NCBI GenBank assembly: GCA_949287505.1
Contig: CASEGX010000120.1
Span: 1-55,414 of the forward strand
Source: an uncultured Spirochaetales bacterium
GTDB taxonomy: Bacteria; Spirochaetota; Spirochaetia; Sphaerochaetales; Sphaerochaetaceae
DNA length: 55,414 nt
Direction of reading: 5' to 3'
Below the pieces are notes generated by a model. It was not told the origin of the DNA and did no database searches. It saw only the letters and a list, made by a program, of their open reading frames with translations. Position 1 is the first letter of the stretch. The number at the start of each line of letters is the position of its first letter. The translations under genes were made by a program, and so were the position numbers. This document shows positions 35,751-43,350 of the stretch, piece by piece.

Positions 35751-36564
35751 GAAGCGATACAACTGGCCGGCATTTATCATACTTCTACTGTTCTCGTTTA
35801 TTATGATCTTTCCATTCATCTGGATGGTTCTGTCGGCATTCAAAACCACAGCAGATGTATATGCATACCCGGTAAAGATCCTTCCATCTTCGTTTACCTT
35901 CGACAATTTCGCCAGGGTCTTCCAGATGATAGATTTCGGCAGATACTACCTGAACACAATCATCACAACCATAGCGCAAACAACCATACAGATATTCATG
36001 TCTATCACCGCAGCCTATGCATTTGCCAAGTTGGACTTTCCGTTCAAGAGAAGCCTCTACATGATCCTCCAGAGCGCCATGTTCGTTCCATTCTCCGTAT
36101 TGATCATCCCGCTATATCAGCTTGTGGTGAAGGCAGGGATGATTGATACATATGCGGGAATCATCTTACCCCAGGTACTTGGTGTATTTACAACGATGCT
36201 GCTGATCTCATTCTTCACATCGATTCCAACAGACCTTGTCGACGCGGCAAAAATCGATGGATGCGGCTATTTCTCCATTCTGGTGCATGTCGTCATAGCA
36301 AACTCGACCACAAGCATAAGCGCAGCGGTACTGTACGCGTTCCTCAACCACTGGAGGAGCTATCTGTGGCCGTTGCTTGTAACGAACGACAACAGGCTTA
36401 GAACGCTTGCTGTCGGTTTGAAATACCTGATCTCTGAGGCAAACTCGGCATACCAGTACATGATAGCCGCTGCACTAATGAGCATTCTGCCTCTTATGAT
36501 CGTCTATCTGTTATGCGAAAAGAACTTCGTCAGGTCCATGACCATGACGGGAATGAAAAACTGA
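35743..36564 (+). CDS. Sugar ABC transporter permease (MalG/UgpE type)
   Basis: This 273-aa permease has six membrane segments starting near residue 9 and an EAA-type loop at about 167-186 ('DAAKIDGCGYFSILVHVVIA'), in which the usual proline near the end is replaced. The C-terminus 'CEKNFVRSMTMTGMKN' fits MalG-like proteins. Start 35743 is chosen because it has AGGAG 7 bases upstream and gives a canonical N-terminus; the longer frame lies wholly inside the previous gene. Confidence 0.93.
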   Translation: MGKKRYNWPAFIILLLFSFIMIFPFIWMVLSAFKTTADVYAYPVKILPSSFTFDNFARVFQMIDFGRYYLNTIITTIAQTTIQIFMSITAAYAFAKLDFPFKRSLYMILQSAMFVPFSVLIIPLYQLVVKAGMIDTYAGIILPQVLGVFTTMLLISFFTSIPTDLVDAAKIDGCGYFSILVHVVIANSTTSISAAVLYAFLNHWRSYLWPLLVTNDNRLRTLAVGLKYLISEANSAYQYMIAAALMSILPLMIVYLLCEKNFVRSMTMTGMKN

Positions 36565-36589
36565 CACTGAAAAAAGGAGAGTAGACAAA

Positions 36590-37855
36590 ATGAAAAGGAC
36601 AATCTCTGTATTTCTAGTCATTGTACTCGCCATCACATCCCTCTTTGCGGGAGGCGCCAGCGAAGACGAAGGGCGTTCGCTCGACGTATGGTACGCCCTG
36701 AGTGGCACAAGCGGAGAGGCATTCATGTCGATTGTCGATGATTTCAATGCACTGGGCACAGGCATCACGATCAATGCCTCTTATTCAGGTGGGTATAATG
36801 ACACAGCAACAAAGATAACAGCAGCACTGGCTAACGGCTCCACCCCGGATGTCCTGATTGGAGGTCAGGTCACCTATTCCGGAGCCTATGGTAACTTCTA
36901 CGTTGCGGACAGGGCTGCAGAAGATCCGGAATTCGACTATGACGATGTGTTCCCAGGCCTATGGGAATACGGAATTTACAATGGCCGTAACTGCAACATT
37001 CCGTTCAACATCTCCACTAACATGATGTTCTACAACAGAGAACTAACTGAATCGGCCGGTCTCAACCTGGATGAGAATCCTCCCCAGACCTGGGATGACT
37101 TCATAGAGGTCTGCAAGGTACTCAGGGATTATTACGCGGACAAGCCAAACTTCATCCCGTTCGTCGTATCTGACGAGGACTGGCTCTCCAACACACAGAT
37201 CATGCAGTGTGGAAACGAGGTTATCGCCCATAACGAGGACTACTCGCTGAAGACTGCTGCATGGGGTGTTCCCGAATGTGCAAAGGTCGCAGCATGGTGG
37301 CAGGACATGGTGAGAGAAGGCCTTATGGACATGAGCATGAATCAGAACGGAAGCAACGTGTTCCTTGGTGGCAATGCTGCGTTCTTCGCAGGTTCATCCA
37401 CTACAATCATCGAATGGTCTGAGGCCATGGGTGACAGACTTGCAGCAATCGAAATGCCGATGTTTGATGTCAGGACTGTCGCTATGGGCGGAAGCTGTGC
37501 AACAATCTTCCCGACAGATAATGAACAGAGAAACGACGATGCCTGGACATTCGTAAAGTTCATCACAAGCAGCGAGGTAAACGCAAAGTTTGCTGTCATG
37601 AGCGGCTATCTTCCAATCAGGGCTTCCTCCGCTGACTCACATATTATCAAGGACTGCATCGCTTCCAACCCCGCATACGCAATAGGGTTCAAGCAACTTT
37701 CATATGCACATGCATACACGAACATCGACGACTATGTCGCCAAGTCCAATGCGCTGGCCCATTTCAGAACGGCAGTTACCAGTGACCTCTCATACGATCC
37801 TCTACAGGCAATGCAGGAATCGGCACAGCTCTATGATATGGAAGCAAATGGATAA
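36590..37855 (+). CDS. Sugar/nucleoside-type ABC transporter substrate-binding protein (SBP family 1)
   Basis: This 421-aa receptor has a signal peptide ending 'SLFAGGASEDE', without a lipobox cysteine. The mature part has the family 1 fold: 'LDVWYALSGTSGEAFMSIVDDFN' near the start, 'MFYNRELTESAGL' near 145 and 'WTFVKFITSSEVNAKFAVMSGYLPIR' near 322-347, resembling UgpB-like receptors. AAAGGAG precedes ATG. It is the third gene of the LysR-linked operon and overlaps the ADP-ribosylglycohydrolase-like gene by 8 bp, so receptor and hydrolase are made together. Confidence 0.92.
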   Translation: MKRTISVFLVIVLAITSLFAGGASEDEGRSLDVWYALSGTSGEAFMSIVDDFNALGTGITINASYSGGYNDTATKITAALANGSTPDVLIGGQVTYSGAYGNFYVADRAAEDPEFDYDDVFPGLWEYGIYNGRNCNIPFNISTNMMFYNRELTESAGLNLDENPPQTWDDFIEVCKVLRDYYADKPNFIPFVVSDEDWLSNTQIMQCGNEVIAHNEDYSLKTAAWGVPECAKVAAWWQDMVREGLMDMSMNQNGSNVFLGGNAAFFAGSSTTIIEWSEAMGDRLAAIEMPMFDVRTVAMGGSCATIFPTDNEQRNDDAWTFVKFITSSEVNAKFAVMSGYLPIRASSADSHIIKDCIASNPAYAIGFKQLSYAHAYTNIDDYVAKSNALAHFRTAVTSDLSYDPLQAMQESAQLYDMEANG

Positions 37856-38840
37856 GAGCCTTGTCCGTTCGTTTCTAGAGGCACTTGCCGTAGGAGACGC
37901 CTACGGCAAGGCTACGGAGTACTGTACTCGGAAGGAGATAACCGAGCGGTATAAGTGCATTGGAAGAATTCTGCCACCAGAGGACTCGCTTGCCCACAAT
38001 GACCTAGCCTGGGGCAAGGTCACCGATGATACGGAACAGAATATCTATCTCATCCGGGAATACGCCCGGATGGGCAGGATAGATGCAAAGGACACCGCCC
38101 TCTGTCTGCTCAGGTGGCTGGAGGAGTCTGATGCTATGAAGTACATCGGACCGAGCAGCCTTCATGCACTCAGATTCATCCAGAATGGAGGTGACATAGA
38201 CGAGGCCGGATCCTGCGGTACTACGTGCGGAGGAATCATGCGGGTTCCATCGGCATTTCTGTTCAGCAGCCATGAAACGCTGGAAAGAAATGTTGTTGAG
38301 TGCCTCAGGCCTACCCACAACACCTCCATTGCCATGGAAGCCGCCATGTCGTATGCATACGCTCTCGAAGAAGCATCACAACCAGGATGTACGGTGGAAT
38401 CCGTCCTTGAAAGAGCGAAGAACGGTGCTGCGCAGGGAAGACAATACGGAAACGCTACACGAACGAATGGCGTCGGACCGTCTGTAGAAGCCCGCATAAG
38501 CTTTATCGAAAGGCTTTTGGGCAATGACATTCCAGATTCAACACTGGAAATGCTTCTCTATGATGTCATCGGTACGACTATGGCCTCTGCAGATGTAGCA
38601 TGTGCTGTATTTGCAATTTTCCAGCATACGAAAGGCAATGCGAAAAGAGCGATAGAGATTGCTACTATGACCGGAGGTGACAGTGACACAATCGCATGTC
38701 TTGCGGCAGGGTTATGTACACTGTTCTCAAAAAAACACAACATCCCGCAAGAAGAGGTAGCCCTTGCAAGACAGGCCAACGGGCTGGACTTCGATGAGAT
38801 TGCAGATATGATTGTAAAAAAAGGAGAAGACATACAATGA
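37848..38840 (+). CDS. ADP-ribosylglycohydrolase-family protein (DraG/ARH-like)
   Basis: This 330-aa protein belongs to the binuclear-metal family that cleaves N- or O-glycosidic bonds to ADP-ribose or related ribosides. Metal-binding motifs are intact: 'GDAYGKATEY' (16-25), 'TDDTEQ' (59-64) and 'GGDSDTIA' (276-283), the equivalents of GDAxG, TDDT and GxDxDT. The start ATG lies in the receptor gene's last codons (ATGGATAA); longer frames overlap that gene. A DraG homologue coupled to a sugar ABC importer is unlikely to regulate nitrogenase, and no nitrogenase genes are present. It more likely hydrolyses an imported ribosyl compound. No signal peptide. Confidence 0.88.
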   Translation: MDKSLVRSFLEALAVGDAYGKATEYCTRKEITERYKCIGRILPPEDSLAHNDLAWGKVTDDTEQNIYLIREYARMGRIDAKDTALCLLRWLEESDAMKYIGPSSLHALRFIQNGGDIDEAGSCGTTCGGIMRVPSAFLFSSHETLERNVVECLRPTHNTSIAMEAAMSYAYALEEASQPGCTVESVLERAKNGAAQGRQYGNATRTNGVGPSVEARISFIERLLGNDIPDSTLEMLLYDVIGTTMASADVACAVFAIFQHTKGNAKRAIEIATMTGGDSDTIACLAAGLCTLFSKKHNIPQEEVALARQANGLDFDEIADMIVKKGEDIQ

Positions 38841-39736
38841 GACTCTCTACATCCACCAACCTGATAGCATTCCGCCCGGACTGGGTGTCATATATACCGA
38901 CTCTCGACTCCATGCGCCGACTGAAGAAAGTCGGATTCGATGCGGTGGATCTGAACATCTCGGATGCCGGCAAAGGCTTCTTCCGCCTCGCCGATGACGA
39001 CTGGAAGGAATGGGTTGACGAAATCGGCCAGTTGTCGAGAGATCTCGATCTTCCTATATCACAGGCTCATGCCCCGTTCTATAACGCCATTGAGCCCGAA
39101 AGTGCGAAAGCTGAAACATGGGAACCATTGATCAGACGCGCGATAACTGCTGCAGGCGTTCTTCAGATTCCCTGGATTGTCATGCATCCTGGAACTTACC
39201 CAGATGACACCTATGACTTCAAGGAGTCGAAACGGCGGAATTATGACTACTTCATGCCCTATCTGGAACTGGCTGCTGAGTATGGCATCGGTATCGCTAT
39301 CGAAAACATGGCTGACGACATAAGACGGACATATCTAAGACCCAGCGCAGTGTACTGCTCTACTCATCTGGAACTTGCCGACCTCATCGACTCGTTCCAC
39401 ATGGACAACGTTGGCGCCTGCTGGGACTTTGGACATGCAAATCTCATGGGACTCGACCAGAGAGAGGCACTACGTTACCTTGGGAAGCGGCTGAAGGCCA
39501 CACATGTGGCAGACAATTCAGGAATGCACGACGATCACATCATGCCGTTTCAAGGGACCATTGACTGGAGACGGATCCTGCCTGTGCTTTCACAGATAGG
39601 ATATGATGGAGACCTTACATACGAAATTCATAACTCCACATCCAGACTGCCTGACGACATTCTTGACGATGTTGCCGTTCTGGCGGAAAAGGTCGGGAGA
39701 TACCTGTTGAACCTAGCTGAAGGCAAAGCCTCATAA
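38837..39736 (+). CDS. Sugar phosphate isomerase/epimerase-like TIM-barrel protein
   Basis: This 299-aa protein has the AP-endonuclease-2/xylose isomerase-like barrel. Probable divalent-metal ligands are E156 ('GIAIENMAD'), D197 and H200 ('CWDFGHAN'), H223 ('THVADNSG') and E263 ('TYEIHN'). Family members isomerise or epimerise sugars, inositols or hydroxypyruvate. It overlaps the glycohydrolase gene by 4 bp (ATGA), so it probably acts on the sugar released by that enzyme. Its 3' end overlaps the minus-strand open stretch after the GntR gene by 6 bp. Confidence 0.9.
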   Translation: MRLSTSTNLIAFRPDWVSYIPTLDSMRRLKKVGFDAVDLNISDAGKGFFRLADDDWKEWVDEIGQLSRDLDLPISQAHAPFYNAIEPESAKAETWEPLIRRAITAAGVLQIPWIVMHPGTYPDDTYDFKESKRRNYDYFMPYLELAAEYGIGIAIENMADDIRRTYLRPSAVYCSTHLELADLIDSFHMDNVGACWDFGHANLMGLDQREALRYLGKRLKATHVADNSGMHDDHIMPFQGTIDWRRILPVLSQIGYDGDLTYEIHNSTSRLPDDILDDVAVLAEKVGRYLLNLAEGKAS

Positions 39737-39949
39737 GACACGCATTTCCAGCCTGTCCACCTGTATGGGCAGGTCTGGAGAATCATATGATCTTGTTTCG
39801 GTATTAATTGAATAGATGGCAATGAAGTTCTTATTCTTGTGGTATAAACGGAAATGAGTATCTAATGGACATATCTCCAGTGTGATTTCTTGCCTTAAGC
39901 ACTCAGTGGCATAATCCCAGAGAACATCATGAGAGCTGCCCGATATCCC
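39731..39949 (-). pseudogene. Start-less coding stretch in the +1 frame after the GntR gene
   Basis: Seventy-two codons are open on the minus strand with coding-like composition, including 'HDVLWDYATECLRQEITLE' and 'YHKNKNFIAIYSINTET', ending 'DRLEMRVL' at TGA 39731. There is no ATG, GTG or TTG before the last few codons. The frame begins inside the GntR gene's final codons and is +1 relative to it, so it may be a frameshifted C-terminal extension of that regulator or a broken small gene. It packs tail-to-tail against the TIM-barrel gene, as a real gene end would. Confidence 0.5.
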
Positions 39950-40679
39950 TCACGATATTCAGCCTTATCCGCTCGGTATCCACATAGATGCAGCCATACA
40001 GCACAGGGGTGTTGCTGTCATCATAATTCGTAATCTCAAGGAGAACGAATGGCTTTACCTTTCCAGAGGGAACAGGGAAATACTCCATAAGTTCAGGGAC
40101 CTCGCCGCTTGTGACTGCCTGTATCCTTATGACATCCCATTTGACATGGATATTCGCTGTCTTACGCAGGAATTCATATATAGACTGCGTCTCAAGCGTC
40201 GGAGATTTCCAATGATGCTCCGCAATATGTCCATAACGGAGAGTATCGATGCAGTACATGCAAGGCGTGTCATCGGCATAGTAAAGGCTTTTGACAACCT
40301 GAAGCGAAAGAGAGGGACTGCAATGGAGCCTTGAGGCCAGTCCCCCTGCCTGGACAGACTGAACGGAAATGACCTTGCTCCTTGTCCTATAGCCATTGTT
40401 GGTGATTATGTCCCTCATATCTACACGGGGATAAAGCGTCGTGTTGATATCTATAGTGCGGGTATTCACATATGTACCGCTTCCCTGCTTCCGCAGTACC
40501 TTTCCCTCTGTCTCAAGGTCACTTAGAGCAGCCCTGATCGTACTTCGGCTCACATGGAACTTCGTCGCAAGCTGTGCTTCCGATAGAAGCCTTGGATTGG
40601 ATGAAAGATCCATCCTGGAGATATATTCCAGAATCTGGCTACGTACCTGTTCCCTTAACGGCAGTTCATTCCCACTCAT
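39927..40679 (-). CDS. GntR-family (HutC/UTRA) transcriptional regulator
   Basis: This 250-aa regulator has an N-terminal winged HTH ('LLSEAQLATKFHVSRSTIRAALSDLETEGKVLRKQGSGTYV' region, about 31-72) and a C-terminal UTRA effector-binding domain (about 95-240). AGGAG precedes ATG by 6 bases. It lies divergent from the purine permease operon, and the intergenic region holds a perfect 15-bp palindrome plus extra half-sites. It is expected to repress the permease/deaminase genes and itself until a purine- or ribosyl-type effector binds. It could also control the LysR-linked importer operon that ends just beyond it. Confidence 0.9.
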   Translation of the reverse strand: MSGNELPLREQVRSQILEYISRMDLSSNPRLLSEAQLATKFHVSRSTIRAALSDLETEGKVLRKQGSGTYVNTRTIDINTTLYPRVDMRDIITNNGYRTRSKVISVQSVQAGGLASRLHCSPSLSLQVVKSLYYADDTPCMYCIDTLRYGHIAEHHWKSPTLETQSIYEFLRKTANIHVKWDVIRIQAVTSGEVPELMEYFPVPSGKVKPFVLLEITNYDDSNTPVLYGCIYVDTERIRLNIVRDIGQLS

Positions 40680-40745
40680 CTTCTTCTCCTGCTGTCATTC
40701 CTGATGATACATTTGCTTGTGGCGCAAAGGCAATCGTAAAACAAC

Positions 40746-40809
40746 TTGTCTGACAACTGTTGTCAAATCCTTTCCTGAAACAGCAATGCGACGGGAAGTT
40801 GTCTGACTA
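40746..40809. promoter_or_regulatory. GntR operator cluster in the divergent promoter
   Basis: TGACAACTGTTGTCA at 40751-40765 is a perfect 15-bp palindrome. It overlaps a second perfect palindrome, TTGTCTGACAA (40746-40756), and a related TTGTCTGAC lies at 40799-40807, about five helical turns away. On the minus strand a consensus -35 TTGACA (40761-40766) for the gntR gene overlaps the palindrome, so binding should repress gntR. Assignment to this regulator rests on position. Confidence 0.65.
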
Positions 40810-40840
40810 TTCCTGATACTGTTGCTCCATCTGGATACTC

Positions 40841-40907
40841 TAGCCTATCATCAGGCTAACCCCCTGTGCGCACAGGAATCATCTAACCGATATGGCTGCA
40901 TCAGCCA
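40841..40907 (+). promoter_or_regulatory. Hairpin-rich leader of the purine permease operon
   Basis: Three perfect inverted repeats lie in a row before the ribosome-binding site: TAGCCT/AGGCTA with a 6-nt loop (40841-40858), the palindrome CCTGTGCGCACAGG (40863-40876) and TGGCTG/CAGCCA with a 3-nt loop (40893-40907). GGAGG follows 3 bases later. It matches no riboswitch class I recognise, including the purine class. It could be a structured 5' leader controlling translation or extra protein-binding sites. Confidence 0.45.
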
Positions 40908-40919
40908 AAGGAGGAAGGA

Positions 40920-42299
40920 ATGAATTCCACTACAGGGAACAGCTCGCTGCTTGAGCGGGTCTTCCATTTGACAGAGAAGGGAACAACGGTGCGGACTGAA
41001 GCGATAGCCGGAGCTACCACGTTCCTTTCATGCGTAAGCATCATGGTTCTTAATCCAACCATCCTCTCAGCTGCCGGCATGGATCAGAAAGCCGTATTCT
41101 GGGCTACTGCGCTATCATGCTGCATAGCATGCCTATGGATGGGACTATGGGGAAACTTCCCATTCGCGCTGGGACCGGCAATGGGACTCAACAGCTATAT
41201 GGCATTTACCGTTGTACAAGGCATGGGGCTTTCCTGGCAGAACGGACTGGCCTGTGTGTTCACATCAGGGTGCATATTCATGCTTCTGAGTGCCTTCAAG
41301 GTACAGCAGCATATCGTGGATGCTGTACCGGATTGCGTGAAGAAGGCCATTGGAGCTGGAGTCGGTATGTTCATAGCCTTCTGTGGCTTCCAATCCGCGG
41401 GTCTGATCCAGAGATCTGAAAGCACATTCGTCCAGATAGGCGATCTCGGCAATCCTGGAACCATCCTTGCACTTATAGGCATCGCTGTGACAGCTGTGCT
41501 TGTCATACGCAACGTCAAGGGCGGGATACTCTGGGGTATCATCCTCGTAACGATCATCGGTTTCTTTGTGAAGGACCCGGCAACTGGAGCAGCCTATACC
41601 ACGCTGCCTTCATCGTTTTTCTCTTTTGATAACCCAGTCGAAGCTCTTGCCCCTACATTCGCGAAGCTGAGCTACAGCAATATGTTCTCCGGTTCACTTC
41701 CAGTCATATTCGGCACAATATTCGCAATCATAAGCTTCCTCTTTGTCGATCTGTTCGACAGCCTCGGCGTATTTCTAGGGATTGCTCCGAAAGCCGGGCT
41801 TGTTGATGAGAATGGCAAGACGCAGGGTGCAGGCAAGGCTCTGTTTGTGTCAGCAGGAGCTGCTGCCGTGGGTGCTATACTCGGAACAAGCACGGTTTCC
41901 ATCTATGGCGCAGAGAGCGCGACGGGAATCGCTGCAGGAGGACGCACGGGACTGACAGCATGCTGCACTGGTCTTCTGTTCCTTCTCACGCTGTTTCTCT
42001 CACCACTGTTCCTGATGATTCCTGCAATCGCCACAGCCCCTGCACTTATCATGGTTGGCATATTCATGATGGAACCGCTATCGACGCTGGATCTCTCGGA
42101 TTTCTCCGTTTCAATGCCTGCGTTCTTTGCGGTTGCGGCTATGCCATTCACATACAACATCGCATACGGAGTGCTTTTCGCGATGCTCAGCTATTCGCTC
42201 TGCAAGGTCGCGACAGGAAAGAGGAAGGAACTCTCACCAGCAATGATAGTCCTCACCTTCATATTCCTGCTCTACATAGTGCTTGATGCAATATTCTGA
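40920..42299 (+). CDS. NCS2-family purine permease (AzgA-like)
   Basis: This 459-aa permease has about 12-14 membrane segments. The N-terminal 'TFLSCVSIMVLNPTILSAAGMD' region (about 35-57) and 'GPAMGLNSYMAF' (about 84-95) mark the AzgA subgroup, which imports adenine, guanine or hypoxanthine with protons. 'FLFVDLFDSLGVFLGIA' (about 273-289) is the conserved block in the second half. GGAGG lies 7 bases before ATG. Two deaminase genes follow in the same operon, which suggests the imported base or nucleoside is deaminated at once. Confidence 0.92.
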   Translation: MNSTTGNSSLLERVFHLTEKGTTVRTEAIAGATTFLSCVSIMVLNPTILSAAGMDQKAVFWATALSCCIACLWMGLWGNFPFALGPAMGLNSYMAFTVVQGMGLSWQNGLACVFTSGCIFMLLSAFKVQQHIVDAVPDCVKKAIGAGVGMFIAFCGFQSAGLIQRSESTFVQIGDLGNPGTILALIGIAVTAVLVIRNVKGGILWGIILVTIIGFFVKDPATGAAYTTLPSSFFSFDNPVEALAPTFAKLSYSNMFSGSLPVIFGTIFAIISFLFVDLFDSLGVFLGIAPKAGLVDENGKTQGAGKALFVSAGAAAVGAILGTSTVSIYGAESATGIAAGGRTGLTACCTGLLFLLTLFLSPLFLMIPAIATAPALIMVGIFMMEPLSTLDLSDFSVSMPAFFAVAAMPFTYNIAYGVLFAMLSYSLCKVATGKRKELSPAMIVLTFIFLLYIVLDAIF

Positions 42300-42312
42300 A
42301 GGAGGTTTTAGA

Positions 42313-43350
42313 ATGCTTACAGAAAGACAGAAGAACATGCTGAGGGCAATCCCCAAGGCAGAGAACCACATACATATCGAGGGCTCAATACCATGGGATC
42401 TTGCGCTGAAGCTCGCAGAGAAGAACCATGTTGAGCTTCCAGTCCATACAGTCGATGAGATCGCGAAATGGAGCAGAAAGCTTATCACGGAAAAGGGCCT
42501 TGATGGATTCATGATCTGCGACAGGACGCTTAATTCAGTATGTCTTCACGAGGAGGACTATGAGGCTGCCGTCCTCGCACTGGCAAAGGATGATCATGAT
42601 CAGAACATAATCTATCAGGAGCTTCATCTGGATTATCCACTGAATGAGGAAAGAGGAATACCTATCGAAGTGGTCATGGAAGGCTACCGCAGCGCACAGA
42701 AGAAGGCTAAAAAGCTCTATGGCGTCGAGATTGTCTATATCGCAGGGCTTGACCGCACACTATCCAGCGAACGCTGCTTTTCCTTCGTTAAATCGCTCCG
42801 TCCCTATCTTGATATGATCGCGGGGCTTGGAATGGACTGCGAGGAGAACGGACATCCATGCATCAAGCACCTTGAAAGCTACAAAGAAGCAAAGGACATG
42901 GGACTTTTCCTCACAGCGCATGCTGGCGAAGACGGAAAGGCTGACAATATATGGGACGCGTTGCTGAAGCTCGGAGTCCAGCGCATTGATCATGGCTGCC
43001 AGGCAGCTTATCACCCGGATCTGATTGAATACCTGAAGGAACATGACATCCTCTGTGCGATGTGCCCATCCGGGAATGTCTATTCAGGTGCAGCCCCAAG
43101 CTTCGAAGAGCATCCTCTTCTAGCCCTCCTCAGGAGTGGTGTCCCGGTATCAATCAGCTCGGATGACCCACCATATACATACTCCATGACAGATGAGCTG
43201 ATACTAGACGCTGAGAAGATGGGACTCAGCGAGGATGAGATGATAAAGATAATCCGCAATGGGTTTGAATACTCAATAAGCGGCAGCCATCTTCTTCCTC
43301 AGTTCGACAGCTGGGTCAAGGAATGGAAGAAAGGAGGACAGAATGAATGA
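42313..43350 (+). CDS. Adenosine/adenine deaminase-family protein (1)
   Basis: This 345-aa zinc-dependent amidohydrolase has metal ligands H19 and H21 ('NHIHIEGS'), H203 ('TAHAGE', catalytic E206), H227 ('RIDHG') and D284 ('SSDDPP'). It deaminates adenosine to inosine or a related purine. The 'MCPSGNVYSG' block near 250-259 differs from standard ADA, so the exact substrate is open. Start 42313 has GGAGG upstream and lies 13 bases after the permease stop. It overlaps the second deaminase gene by 8 bp. Confidence 0.88.
   Translation: MLTERQKNMLRAIPKAENHIHIEGSIPWDLALKLAEKNHVELPVHTVDEIAKWSRKLITEKGLDGFMICDRTLNSVCLHEEDYEAAVLALAKDDHDQNIIYQELHLDYPLNEERGIPIEVVMEGYRSAQKKAKKLYGVEIVYIAGLDRTLSSERCFSFVKSLRPYLDMIAGLGMDCEENGHPCIKHLESYKEAKDMGLFLTAHAGEDGKADNIWDALLKLGVQRIDHGCQAAYHPDLIEYLKEHDILCAMCPSGNVYSGAAPSFEEHPLLALLRSGVPVSISSDDPPYTYSMTDELILDAEKMGLSEDEMIKIIRNGFEYSISGSHLLPQFDSWVKEWKKGGQNE

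Noticed and set aside
37848..38840. Nitrogenase regulation (DraG) role
   Set aside because: No nif genes are present, and the gene is coupled to a sugar-type importer.
40841..40907. Purine riboswitch
   Set aside because: The conserved three-way junction and loop sequences of the purine class are not visible; only simple hairpins are seen.
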